Shown here one piece after another: positions 19,583 through 31,375 of a stretch of DNA of 64,000 bases. The notes beneath the pieces are model-generated. The model worked only from the letters and a program-made list of their open reading frames with translations. It had not been told where the DNA came from and searched no databases. The position numbers were made by a program, and so were the translations under genes. The stretch lies in the NCBI GenBank assembly GCA_012845835.1, contig JABAKD010000019.1, positions 12,169,344 through 12,233,343 on the forward strand, written 5' to 3'. This DNA is from Undaria pinnatifida (lineage: Eukaryota; Sar; Phaeophyceae; Laminariales; Alariaceae). Within the stretch, counting starts at the first letter, position 1; the number at the start of each line of letters is the position of its first letter.

Positions 19583-20334
19583 CCGGCTGACAATTGATTA
19601 AAACAAAACAGGATCTTTGCATAGGGTTCAAAATCGTGTTGGCAAAAAAACCAAATTTGCAGGAAGCATCTGAAAGGTCAAGAAACAGGCAATATTTCAG
19701 TTGTTGTTGTTCTCACATTAACTCGCACAATCCAGTCCGTGGTCACAGGACTGGTTCCAGTCACTCTGGAGCAAAGGAATACCCCAGGGAAAAACACATA
19801 CAACCCAACCAAGGTGGTACACGCATAAATCACAGCTGACGCAATTCATGCCTCCACCAGAAACATATAAAAGTGAAATCGGGAGTAACCCTACGATGGG
19901 CCAGGTCCATACCGGTGCATACGTCTCATTACTCGCGCCTGGGAAAACCGACTATAATACCGCTTGCCACCCAAGAAAGACTACCAGGTATATATCACAC
20001 GTAGTATCTATCACTACGCATACGTACAACAGACGCAAGTCAATTGGAAAAAAGAAACAAAGAACAAAGAAGAGAAAGGGAAGGAAATGGGTGCATGGGG
20101 CCAAGAAAAAGAAAAGGTAAATAAATTTTGGGGGGTCTACTGGCGAGGCTGCCACCAGAACGGGATGTCACATGTCACGTGGTCTTTCGACGGTCTACAG
20201 CAGTAGTACTACGAACGACTTCCGATACACCCACCGAAGCACGGACTACCGGCCAATTACGCGATCGACAGCTGGCCGTGGTTGTCACGTGTCTCTGTGT
20301 TGGGGGCCCCTGCCCTGCCTCTTGTTGGCTCTTG

Positions 20335-21251
20335 AGAGTGATGCGTGTACGACTAAACTTGCCAACGAACGGCACTCGCACTGCACTTTGAGCCATCTGC
20401 TGTAGTTCTGGTTGCTACTTGTTGCTGCATTATGTGCTAGACGTTTCACCCTTCGGCTACTGCTGTACACCTGCTGTTGTGTGTTTGCCAATGTCGTCAG
20501 TTGGCGTTCATGCTCGTCGTACATACTGCTGTTCTCACCGAGTACGTGCGGGTTTCCTCGTACCTCAACCGTACGACGACGAGCTCAAAACAGAAGGGAG
20601 GCGACATGAAATGGCATGGACAATGGCCACATAGAAGCGAGCACAGCGGGATAGTTCGCTGCGAATCAACCGCACTCGTTCATGCCTACAGCAGAGGCTG
20701 GCTGGAGTGTCAGCGACCGTGCTAAAGCCAGGGCCAAAGGCCGAAGAGACGGCTCTTCTGTCTGCTTGGTTTTGTCTCGAGATTCTGTTATATATATTGG
20801 ACAGAGTGATGCGTGTACGACTGAACTTGCCAACGGCACTCGCGCTGCACTTTGAGCTATCTGCTGTAGTTCTGGTTGCTACTAGTTGCTGCATTATGTG
20901 CTAGACGTTTCGCCCTTCGGCTACTGCTGCTACACCTGCTGTTTTGTGCTTGCCAATGTCGTCAGTTGGCGTTCATGCTCGTCGTACATACTGCTGTTCT
21001 CACCGAGTACGTACGGGTTTCCTCGTACCTCAACCGTACGACGACGAGCTCAAAACAGAAGGGAGGTGACATGAAATGGCATGGACAATGGCCACATAGA
21101 AGCGAGCACAGCGGGATAGTTCGCTGCGAATCAACCGCATTCGTTCATGCCTACAGCAGAGGCTGCCTGGAGTGTCAGCGGCCGTGCTAAAGCCAAGGCC
21201 AAAGGCCGAAGAGACGGCTCTATTTGCTTGGTTTGTCTCGATATTCTGTTA
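20335..21251. repeat. 469-bp tandem duplication (two copies)
   Basis: Copy 1 (20,335-20,790) and copy 2 (20,804-21,251) are almost identical over about 450 bp, from GAGTGATGCGTGTACGACT to TTGTCTCGA. Both carry an open frame with EYVRVSSYLNRTTTSSKQKG, interrupted identically. The high identity suggests a recent event. No product recognised. Confidence 0.92.
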
Positions 21252-22539
21252 CGTGAAAGTATCATGATTTGGTAGTTATTTTGTCACGAAACGTCTTGCC
21301 GTTGGTAATTTGTGTCACGAAGTTGTTGGATATCGTCGGTAAGTTGTGTCACGTTTTAGGTGAACCCACACTAAAAAATTGAATTTCCAGCTGGCAAAAC
21401 GAGCAGAAACAAAAGCAATAAAATGCCGAGCAAGAAACCAAACGAACTAGTAAAAAAGTACAGCGAAGAAACTAACGCTCGAGAGTATGCCACCGCAAAA
21501 TTCTTCCAAACATTATCGCGTACCGTTTGGAAATGATGCCAATTTTGTAAATCATTCAGGCGTTGCAGCCATTAAGATTCAACATTTTTTCCAAAATTCC
21601 TCCTCGACACTCGCTCGTCTCGCTCGGCGCCCGTCCGCGTTCACGTCGTTGTGCGGAACGGACACGGCAGGGCGAGGGGCGTTAGAGCCGCCCCCCGAAG
21701 GCGGCGCTCGAACCAAGCCATATTCGACCGAGAATTCCAGTTCCGCGAATCGCATACTTAGGCCGAGACAAAAAACTCCGGACCAAAGTCCATGACACCA
21801 AGGAATGGCTCTATATTCAAGGAATGATTTTATATATGTTTATGTGACCTAAACCTCTCGAAAACCCTTCCCCCCCCCCCCCTCCCCCGCTTTTTTTTTT
21901 TTTTTCTTTTTTTTTTTTTCTTGTTCCCATCGTTTCCTCCTGCATAAACGCCCCACCTACTATCGAAATCCGCCAGAGTAATAAACACTTCCACGCCCTG
22001 GATATCGCCTCGTTATCGTTTCAGAGCCGTCCATGCCGCTGCTGCAATTCTCACCCACCCCCGTCCCCAACGCCCCCTTCTTCACCGAACACCCGCACCA
22101 TCGCCTAGACCTAGCACCCCGCGTATAGCCAACCCCTACATCTATGCGACCTAAAGCCCTCCCCCCCCGCCCCCGCCCCCCCCCCCGCCACATTCCCCCT
22201 CCCCCACAAGAAATATTTATAGTTTCCACGCACAAATAGACCTGCCCCACCCGTGCCCTTCCCCCCTTCCCCCCCCTCCCGCCCCCCTTTTGATCAAAAT
22301 CAGGCCCCCACGTCCTTAAAAACTCCGCCCTCCCCTCACCGGATATTCGACTTACAGGATTCACTTGATAAACTGATGCATTTCCTTCCACAGCTGTCAG
22401 ATTTTGTCCCCCTCAGAAACAGGTTTTATAGTTTCCGCGCACAGACTGCCTAACATCACCCTGTTGACCCTGGTAGCTACACTGTGGTTGCAAGGGGAGT
22501 CGCCGACCTATATCCTTAATGAGGACACACAACCCGTAA
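21252..22539. other. Intergenic, C-rich and T-rich tracts and a dispersed repeat
   Basis: Poly-C/poly-T at 21,870-21,930 and C-rich runs at 22,145-22,300. The segment 21,975-22,140 is a copy of the repeat at 18,160-18,330. No gene. Confidence 0.5.
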
Positions 22540-22752
22540 TACGCGCGATCGGAGTATCACACACAGCCTGCAAAGATGAGTTTCGACAAAATATTCGATC
22601 TCACAGCTGGAGAGTATTTTATTTTTTATAATTATTAGGTTTTGATTTATTATGAAAATTTCTAAAAACGGGCGATCGATGTGGTACGCAGCTTGCAAAG
22701 ACGAGTATCGGCCCCATTGAGATTTATTTGTCGAGCTCACAGCTGACGTCGT
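22540..22752 (-). repeat. Dispersed CTGTGAGATCGAAG repeat, two minus copies
   Basis: Two diverged inverted copies (22,540-22,620 and 22,672-22,752), each with GCAAAGAYGAG...TCxxGAT/CTCACAGCTG, separated by AT-rich sequence. Confidence 0.7.
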
Positions 22753-25067
22753 TAAAATAAGTTAATGAAATAGTTTCTCAGGCCCCTCAGTTGGTGAGCT
22801 CTGTATACATTCACCCCGGACACCGACTTTCACAAAAAGAAGAAATGTGCAACCCGAGGAACAAAGCCTACGGCTGTAGGTACTGCACACAAGCTGCGAG
22901 TTGGCTCAAGTTAAACGGCCGAAATTGTCCCCCCCCCCACGAATGCCGCTTGCAATATCTAGTCAAAGGGTGTGGATATTTCAATTGGAATATTTGATAT
23001 CATACTGCCCCCCCCGACCAGTGGAAGAGGGTGACATAGCCACTTTTTTTTATAACGGCCTGGGGCTGTCTTTAGGAGCGAAACAAGTATCGACCAATGA
23101 TAGGCCTTTAAATGTTTCAATAGTATTCAAGCTGGCCCCAACACGGGGGCGAAAAAAGCGATTGCGCCCCATTTTACATGGCGGTCGGAGGTACTCCGAG
23201 GCATGTCTGTAGATTTTTTCGCGCATAAATATCGAAGATCTGGGACCTGCGTATGTTCCATATTATACATCACATAACGAAAAAACTGGACATTGCACTA
23301 AAACCAACTTATGTAAAGGAAAAAACGTATTTTCCTCATATTTACGCACAAAACTTCAAATGTCCAGGCCGTTTTTGAGAGATAGACCCTGACATTTTGC
23401 ACACGTGTTTTATATGCTCATCCCGAGGCCTGACCTCCGAGTGTTTCTTTTTTTTACTTTTAGTCAAAAATGTTTGGCCTACGGTGGTCCATTTTTTCCA
23501 AAAAGATCTGAACTGACGAAAATCAGAACCCCCCCTCCGACAGATGAGGTCTTCGCAACGGCGCGGACTCCATCCGGGGAATACTTTTCCGCCGTTTAAG
23601 TTGAACCACCTTGTAATAATATCGCAAAACAAAGTAATATTCCGTCTCCGACGATTTGGGGTTAAGGAGCCCCTATAAAAAAACAACACCCCCCTCATAA
23701 AGTATTGCCTCTATCGTAGCACGCGTCTGTTACGGAGATCCATGATTAGCAGGATGAATTATCAAACAACAAAGGGGGCAAAAAAGCACCCGGCCTTGTG
23801 TGGAAGAGTCGAGGTGCCGGAAGGTGAGAGGGAAGGGACGCAGAGGTATCAGCTTCGCTTGGAGACAGCACCGGACCGGTTCTTCTTTGTAGATTTCTTA
23901 TTATTGGCGTTGAGCTATGAGAAGCTCGAGGAGGCAGGAAAGGGGAAGGAGGAGTGAGAGCACGGGGGTGGGGTGAAGCTCACAGAGTTCGCTTCACCCC
24001 AGCATTGCTGCTGTGTTCTCTTCTGGGCGTTTACCTATGGAACGTACAAGGAACGTTCTCCTGGGTGTTCTATGTTCCCATGAGCGCTTAACGCGCTTAC
24101 TTATATCTATCTTGTCCAGAGGAGGAACGTTCCATTAGCGAGAACGCTCTTGTGGTACAAGCTAGCTAGATTCTACGGGTTATCCGCTCCACTCAGAATA
24201 TTCCGTTTAAGAGGATCTTCTTGTGGCCAATAGACCATAACTCTGCGGGCTATCTTACAGAATCTATTGCCAGCTGTACTGACACTCTATTACACCTTGT
24301 GTTACAGCGCTTGGCTACAGATTATTTCGTTGGCTGGTCTTGTCAAGTATACAAAGCCTCAATCGGACACAGTTGTAGCGCAGGAGAGCTCGCCTAGATC
24401 TCCGTAATAAGAGCTAAGCCCGATACACCACGCCATAGGCACGGCTAGGCGTTTATCGGATGACCGTGTCAAAATGCACGTCGGGTCCAATCGTAGTGGG
24501 TAGTTGGCTGGTCCAGTTTTGAGGGGCCCCACCGGTAATAATTTTTTGGTCGCAACATGTGCAATCTTTAGCGTACACGAAAGAGACCAAGTTTACGGCA
24601 GTATTGTACTGATCACGTTGGAGGCCTTGTTTTTTTCAGCGTCCCAGAGCCGCGCTGGCGATAGAGAGGCTGCCCTACGTCTCTGTGCTCCTTGGGATAT
24701 CACGATGATATGCACGCCCCGCGAAAAAAGGATGGTGTGTTGTTACGCCTAGCCAACCAAATTTATCGAAGTCCGGGTTTGGGCGAGGTACAGAGCCTGA
24801 ATTGGGTGGCGAAAAGGCGGGGTACCCCCCCCCCCCCCCCCTACCGGGGCTTTAGTCCGTACCATGGCTTGACATGGAAAATGGGACATTTTTGTTTAAG
24901 GCGCGCGGAATAATGTTTTCCAGACCTGGCAATCAAACGCACGAGAAAAATGACACCGTGGATGGCGTGCTGACGAATTATTTTGGTTGGCTTCTCTGCA
25001 TGGCAACCACCATCACTGTGGGAAGCATGGAGCGGATGTGTACTTGACAGAACTTATATTAAATGCT
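22753..25067. other. Intergenic, no gene supported
   Basis: Several ORFs of 65-120 codons without motifs. Near 23,636-23,740 lies a fragment of the MITE family described at 57,927. A run of 18 C occurs at 24,824-24,841. Confidence 0.4.
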
Positions 25068-25145
25068 TCGGCTGTGAGTTCGATAACTTCAAGGGTCGAT
25101 GATCGTCTTGGCAGGCTGCGAGATACACCGGCCGCTGTTTGTGGT
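25068..25145 (+). repeat. Dispersed CTGTGAGATCGAAG repeat, copy
   Basis: GGCTGTGAGTTCGATAAC...GGCAGGCTGCGAGATACACC matches the family, especially the copy at 61,655. Confidence 0.7.
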
Positions 25146-25764
25146 GGTATGTAGGAGCACGCCGGTCAGAAAGCTGCGGTCAATCGAAGAAAGCAGCATG
25201 CCAAGACCACTATAGCCCACCCTGATGAACTAGTACGGCAGCGAGTCGGATATCTGCCGTTCTACTTCTCCTCCGTGAAAATACTTTTCGTCTCGCTGTC
25301 TTGAGCGTTCGTACGTAGAATCTGGCAAAGACCCAGCAATATCTTTTAATTCCTCCGAGATTTCCACCCAGCCCAGCGATAGATTGCCCAAACTTCCAGG
25401 ATACTAGCAGGGCGGTTAAGCAGTTGAGCCCCTCCTACGCACGGGGGGACGACGTGTGTGCGAGCGAGCAATGCACGGGTGTACAGTTGTCTGCCTTTTG
25501 GCTTTTGACTTCCGATTTTTTTCCCATTTTTCCTTTCTTTCACATGGGAAGTGTTTGGCATGACACTAGGTGGTCGGGAGTATGGAACATGCTCTACCCC
25601 CGGAATCCAGCGTTAAAATTTAGCGGCGAAACCGCTCAAAATGAAACGTACATTCGCCCCATTAAAGACTCCGAAGAGTACGCTTTCGTGTCCGTCGGCC
25701 GCCGCCTGGTCCTCTGGCATCGCCCATGTGCCTCCTTCTTCCCCTGCCGTTACTTCTCAAGCGT

Positions 25765-26572
25765 GGCAGAAAATGCGATTGGGTCGTTTCTCATGCCCAA
25801 TTTGCTTAGGTGTCCGGTTGAGACGCCCACGAAAGTTGACTCTTCTTCGTCTTTAATGGGTTTCCTCACTTTCACGTTCCTGTTTACCGTGGCCATGGCG
25901 TCATTGCGGCGATAGCTTTCGTATATTGGGAAAGGCGGCGGTAGCACGTGTGGGGATGTGAGAAGGGTGTACCTGACGGTATTAACCGGCCCTCCAGCTG
26001 GGTTGGCCATAGTTCCCATGCTGAGCGGGTTGTCCCCACGTGACGGGGCTCCTTTCCGGGAGTTGAGCTGAGGGAACCGTCCACTGTGGGGCTTTGTGCC
26101 ACTGTGTCTTCCTTGGCCACTGTTGTGCGAATCGCGTTCGCTGCCGCGGCGTGTACTGCGGCCATTGCTGATGCTGAGGGCCTGGAGCTGACGACGATTG
26201 CAATGGTGTCGTTGCCTGGGGTTGTGCCCGTTGTTGCTGCGGTCCGTCTCCCACAAGCGGACCTGGGGAGGTAGGCATCGGTTGACCTAGCGGCGGCGGC
26301 AGGGTCGATTGCGCTGGAAATAGCTAATGGGGCGATGGATGAGTCGATGATGCCGAAAACGGTTGACGTGCAGGCGGTGGCGGCGTCAACGCCACCGACA
26401 ACGGTTGACATGGAGGCGGCGACGGCGGCAAAATTCCCGTTCCGTCAGCCTGAGGTATTCCGCTTACGCCCCACCATTGGCGCGGAGTTCCGCTTGGAGG
26501 TGGGGGCGGTGGTGTGGTGTTCCCCCGCTTGCAAAAACGACACAGTTCTTCTTGGCTTCCTCCTTTTTTCAT
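25765..26572 (-). pseudogene. Possible Pro/Gln-rich retroelement or gene remnant
   Basis: Minus-strand frames here have protein-like composition: a Pro-rich stretch (26,324-26,572), a Gln/Pro-rich stretch GPQHQQWPQYTPRQRTRFAQ, then a 48-codon ORF MATVNRNVKVRKPIKDEEES ending in a stop at about 25,770. The pieces lie in different frames. A gag-like region is one possibility, but no zinc knuckle or protease motif is seen. Confidence 0.25.
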
Positions 26573-26989
26573 TTCTTCTTTTCGGTCTTTGTCTTTTATT
26601 TTTCACCTCCCCCCCCTTTTTTCCGCCCTCCGTCTTTCTGGCAACGGCAACAACTGGGATACTGTAGTAGTACTTAGAGTGTATGTATGTGTGCTTTTGC
26701 CATTTACGAGTAGGTCTAGAATCTTACCTCTCGAGGCAAATACATTTTTCGCTGTTAATGTTTGGGCTGGGTTATACCTCGAAGCATTGATACAACCTGT
26801 TTCGAAAGCAGTAAATAACATCGAATGCAATGCTATACTCGTAGATAATATAGCACACCCCTTCATCAACCCCACTACTACAGTTGTGTTGCTATTTTGT
26901 TGTGGGTAAAATATGATCTATCTCAGGAGCAGCATTGTGCACAACACAGCTTGATTGAGGATTTCATAGAGTTAATTGTTTTCAAATAC
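26573..26989. other. Intergenic, nothing recognised
   Basis: Mixed sequence with no repeat family or exon that I can support. Confidence 0.4.
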
Positions 26990-27095
26990 GTCAGAGCTAT
27001 AATAGCTGTGAGCCTCTTCACCAATTTGAGGGTCGATAATACGTCGATACTCATCTCTGCCAGCTGCGCGATACTCCGGTCGCGCGTTTTTACAC
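26990..27095 (+). repeat. Dispersed CTGTGAGATCGAAG repeat, copy
   Basis: AGCTGTGAGCCTCTTCACC...GGTCGATAATACG...CAGCTGCGCGATACTCCGGTCGCGCG. Confidence 0.65.
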
Positions 27096-27671
27096 AGACA
27101 GACATGGACGCACTACCCGTATTACTCTTTGATGGTGTACTGGATGGCTTTTCTGGATGTGGACACATGCTGCATACAACACGACCGACATATTGCAAAA
27201 CAAAGAATGCAATCCCCGGACTGATTCTACGACAGCCCCCCCCAAAGTAGTGGCGGTTTATTTATTAACGAACGTTTCATGGCTACTCGACACGAGAGGA
27301 GGAAGGATGTTGTTGAAATCGTTCCTTCGCATATTTTCTTGTTTGCAAAGGACTATCTAACGATGACGTTTGGGTGGCAAAAGAGACACCGTATTTCAGG
27401 AGACGGCCGGGAGCTGGTTTCAAAACCGGCAATTTCGCTAAATTAAAAGAAAAGTTTGGGGGGCTACCGTAGAATGACTCAAAAACGGCGATTTTGGGTC
27501 ATCAAGGGGCGCCCTTTCCTTCAGAAAACATTTCAGACAAAAAGTTATTGCTATATATACCTACCTCTCTATCATCGTATTAATAGCATCGTTGCACGCG
27601 TTTTATATATGTACTGTGGTAGTATGTGTGGTTGCCAGGGTAAACATGAAAAAAAAAAAATCCAACGACGT

Positions 27672-27745
27672 TGTCAGCTGTGAGTTCGACGAAATTAGCG
27701 TCGACCCGATACTCATCGTTACCAGCTGCGTATTACATCGATTGA
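27672..27745 (+). repeat. Dispersed CTGTGAGATCGAAG repeat, copy
   Basis: GTCAGCTGTGAGTTCGACG...GTCGACCCGATACTCATCGT...AGCTGCGTATTACATC. Confidence 0.7.
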
Positions 27746-27788
27746 TTGTTATGGCCCCCTCGACGCGCAGGCTGGGCTAAATGTGTGG

Positions 27789-28175
27789 TGTCAAGGAAAT
27801 TGGTGGGGTATTACTCCGTTTGACCACTTGCAACTGGTTATCCAATAGCTTACCCAAACTACGCCATATAATTACTCCCCCCCCCCTGAAACGGCGGGAT
27901 AGCAGGTCGGCTGGATATAGGGCGGACCTCTGTCAATATCCAACCAAGCCGTTTCATCTCCTGGGGATACCAGGGAGAGAGAGTATTTTTCAAGTTCGAC
28001 AAGGGGATAGTCTGAAAAGTTTATGATTGTGGATGGTGGGGATCGAACCCACGACCCCAATATCCATGGTCTGTCGACGACGCCATTTGTTAAGGAAATT
28101 AGTGGGGTACTAGTCCGTTTGACCACTTGCAACTGGTTAACCAATAATAGCTTACCCAAACTAAGCCTTATAACA
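27789..28175 (-). mobile_element. Small LTR element (TRIM-like), family 2, with tRNA-like core
   Basis: 387 bp with direct terminal repeats of about 87 bp (27,789-27,875 and 28,088-28,175). Read on the minus strand the 5' repeat starts TGTTATAAGG and ends CTTAACA. The element is flanked by a perfect GTGG duplication (27,785-27,788 and 28,176-28,179). Directly after the 5' repeat comes AATGGCGTCGTCGACAGACC, then GTCGTGGGTTCGATCCCCACC (split motif), a good B box. A G-run polypurine tract (about 27,874-27,890) precedes the 3' repeat. No ORF, so it must be mobilised in trans. Confidence 0.85.
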
Positions 28176-28473
28176 GTGGCTCTTCCTTCTTAAATTATTA
28201 TTGGAGGATTTTTTTCACACACAACAAACAGCAGCAGCAGCAGTAATCCAGGACAACAACAACACCTGCCGCGTTCGGCGGCCGTCTCTGATGTGAGCTT
28301 TGCGGCGTACTGCCACCCACAAGCTTTGTACTGCTTTGCCATTTTACTGTCGTCGTATGTTTTTCTACAAGTTTAGTTTCGGGTGCGCTTCGGTACTGAT
28401 GATGTCGGGAAACAGGAAACTTTAACGAAAAAGAAACGGGAAACGGAAAATGGAAAACGGAAAACGGAAAACT

Positions 28474-28920
28474 TGTGGTGGTGGTGGAAAAACGAGTTTA
28501 GAAGGAAACAACTCGAGAAGCATTTTTTTTTTTTTTTTTTGTTCAACGTTTTTAGTCTACTTCCTCACAATGGCGTCGACGGCAGGACGTGAGATTATGA
28601 AGAGTCAGGTCGCTGGTTCGATTCTCACCGTCTTGCCCAGAAAAAAAAAGAGGGATTTTCTCACGTTCAAGAACCTGTAAAACTCAACCACTTGCAAAAC
28701 AACGATGAGAGCAATGTATAGGATCATTGCAAGTCACTCCAAAAACGAAAAAATCGCATTGGATACTGGGTACCTCATCGGGCTTCGTGACATAATCTGG
28801 GAATTATGCCAGGTTTAGTGGGGGAGAATGTGGTGGAAAAACGAGTTTATTAGAAGGAAACAACTCGAGTAGCATTTGTTCAACATTATTTTTAGTCTGC
28901 TACTTTACTAGCTACTCACA
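28474..28920 (+). mobile_element. Small LTR element (TRIM-like), family 1, copy A
   Basis: Direct terminal repeats (28,474-28,569 and 28,829-28,920) start TGTGGTGG and end CTCACA. The tRNA-like core follows the 5' repeat at once: TGGCGTCGACGGCAGGACGT, then GGTCGCTGGTTCGATTCTCA. The polypurine tract GTGGGGGAGAA touches the 3' repeat. 447 bp, no ORF. The 5-bp flanks (AAACT and GCAGT) do not match. Confidence 0.82.
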
Positions 28921-28971
28921 GCAGTAGAGAGTAGATATTCGAAGTCGTCGAAACCTACAAAAAAGCAAATA

Positions 28972-29831
28972 CAGTAGCGGCTACGGTTTAAGAGAGGGTC
29001 GGTACAAGCCGATTTCTCTCTCTTAAATCCGGCTTTCTCTTATACCGTCTTGGCTACGATTTAAGAGAATATTCTCTTATACCGTAGCCAAATCGAAAGC
29101 GCGCCAGAGAGAGACGCTCTTGTCCGAACTATATGGCGTAGGAGGTCGTAGAGAGTGTATCATTCAATGTCGCGTAACGCAGCAAGCGTTACCACGTCGG
29201 GCTACCTCCAAACACCGCTCATTCTTTTGGTTGGCGAGCACGTGGACCCAAGTACGTGGTGCGCTTTTGGTGGATCTGCGCTTGGAAAATAAATCATCGT
29301 CGTTTCATGCGATGCACATTTTGCGCGTGGACACGCAAAGTCGGTACAGCAGTAGTGACTGGTGATTTTGTTGTTGTTTTATAGGTGTGTTTCATGCTCG
29401 CACCTCTTCTAGAAGGACAACACGAGGCTACGAATGCATCAGCACTCAAGAAAGACGCACCCGTTTACACACTGCACCTCTTCTCCCACCGTACCCTCAA
29501 CACAACAACACCCTCTCATCCCATCGATTTAAACCCCCGACAAAACGCGAGTCAACGAAAAAAAAAAACTTCACATTATCAAGACATCACTCGCCCTACA
29601 AATAACACAAACCCAAGAAACTAACGCTACCCTCGCGACCTGTCAGCCTGAACACAATCTGTGTGTGTGATGTGTGTGTCCACGTGGTTTCCAAATGGTT
29701 CGATTTAGGAGAAAATCTCGGAAGCAATAGGAATTCTCTCTTGCATCGATTTTGATTGGTACAAGCCAATTCCTCTCTCTTAAATCCGTACTTTCTCTTA
29801 AAAAAGTTATCTTAAACCGTAGCCGCTACTG
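28972..29831. mobile_element. Terminal-inverted-repeat element (860 bp)
   Basis: Perfect 22-bp inverted termini starting CAGTAGCGGCTACGGTTTAA. Inside, GGTACAAGCC...TTCTCTCTCTTAAATCC occurs near both ends in the same orientation, and 29,049-29,092 is itself a palindrome (GGCTACGATTTAAGAGAATA...TAGCC). The 9-bp flanks agree at 6 of 9 positions, so a target duplication is doubtful. No transposase. Confidence 0.8.
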
Positions 29832-30014
29832 AAGGAACAATACTTAGGGATAAGCCCGCTTAAAGCTACAAATAATTGACAGTCCCATAGCCCTAAAGAG
29901 TCAACAGCGTAACTTAAAGAAATAAGCCGCGTGAGGGCGCGCTAAATCTTGGAGTCCTTTCAGCTTTCCAGATTTAACGCGCCCAGACACTGTCTGTCTG
30001 CTGCAAAAATCATC

Positions 30015-30327
30015 ATGCGCTCCAGTGGTAGAGCACGCAGCCCTAGCAACCCTAGCCAAAAGGCTAGGGAGGCTGGGGCGGGGGATCAGCAGGCGACCCG
30101 GTCCACGGGCCGTGTGGGGTTTAGGAAGTTTGGCGAGCGGCACGCGGAGGAGGTTGAGAGGAGGGGAGGAGAGGAGCAGTCCGATGATGACGAGGAGGTG
30201 GAAGCAGTCACCGTGGTACTCGGCAAGCAGGTAGAAGCCGCGGCCCAGCCGACCGAGCCGAAGCCGAAGAAGACGAGGGTCAGCAAGAAGTGGAACACGC
30301 TCTATGACCTGGTGCTCGCGCAGAAGG
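30015..30327 (+). CDS. Myb/SANT-like gene, exon 1
   Basis: Starts at the first in-frame ATG (MRSSGRARSPSNP). Ends in phase 1 at AAGG/GTGAGA. The frame is open further upstream, but only through TTG codons. Confidence 0.75.
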
Positions 30328-31340
30328 GTGAGAGAGAGAGAGGGAGGAGAGCCTCTTCGTTCTGTTTTCTTTTTTTGTGAAACACATATAGTCTAGACTA
30401 CATACATGCCGCTCCTCTCAGTTGTATGTCTCGAGTGTACACACAACCACAGGAACGACACAGCAGTACGCTTAGAACGAATGGTCTAGGTGTCTCGGTG
30501 GGGCCGCTGGTGTGTGGTTGTAGACTAGACGCCTCCACCCGCGTAGCAAAGGTGCCCGCAAAAGCTTTTCGCTGTGCCCTTCGAAGAAAAAGAAGCACGG
30601 AAAAAATTCCAGGGCTTTTCACGGGTCGGGTCAAATCTCGCGGGTCGGGTCGGGTCGGGTCGGGTCAGCTGACCCGACCCGACCCGCGAGATTTTCGAGA
30701 CGTCTTGACCCGACCCGACCCGACCCGCGAGATTTTGAAAACCTCTTGACCCGACCCGACCCGACCCGCGAGATTTTCGAGACGTCTTGACCCGACCCGA
30801 CCCGACCCGCGAGATTTTGAAATCGTCCTGACCCGACCCGACCCGACCCGCGACAATCCGGGTGACCCGCGAGATTCGGGTCGTCTGGCGGGTCACGTTA
30901 ACTCGACCCGTGACATTTCTCACGGGTCAGAGTCAAAAAGTCACGGGTCAAAGCATGTATACCTCGGTCGGTTGGTTGGTCCTTGGTCCCTCGTACTTTT
31001 CCCAGTATGTCGTGTTCTCTGCGTTTTTTACCGGCATTGTTTGCAGCTGATGATTATGTCATGCGGTGTGCGCGCGAGAAATAGGAAAGAAACCGCAACC
31101 CACGTGCATGGACATGCCCGTACCGTTAGACCACCGGGTCGACCCGACGAGCGAGCCGACGAGCGAGCTAGTTATAAGTTACAAGTGCAATCTCCGGCCC
31201 CGGCAAGCAGCCTAACTGAGCCGCCTCCGACAGCAAGCCCACAACTGGGGCGGTGGATCTGTCAGCAGGGGCTGCGATCCGCGAGGATGCGTTGTCTGCT
31301 GCTGGTGCTTGCTGCTGCCAGGGTGCTGCTGCTGCTGCTG

Positions 31341-31375
<35 letters not shown>

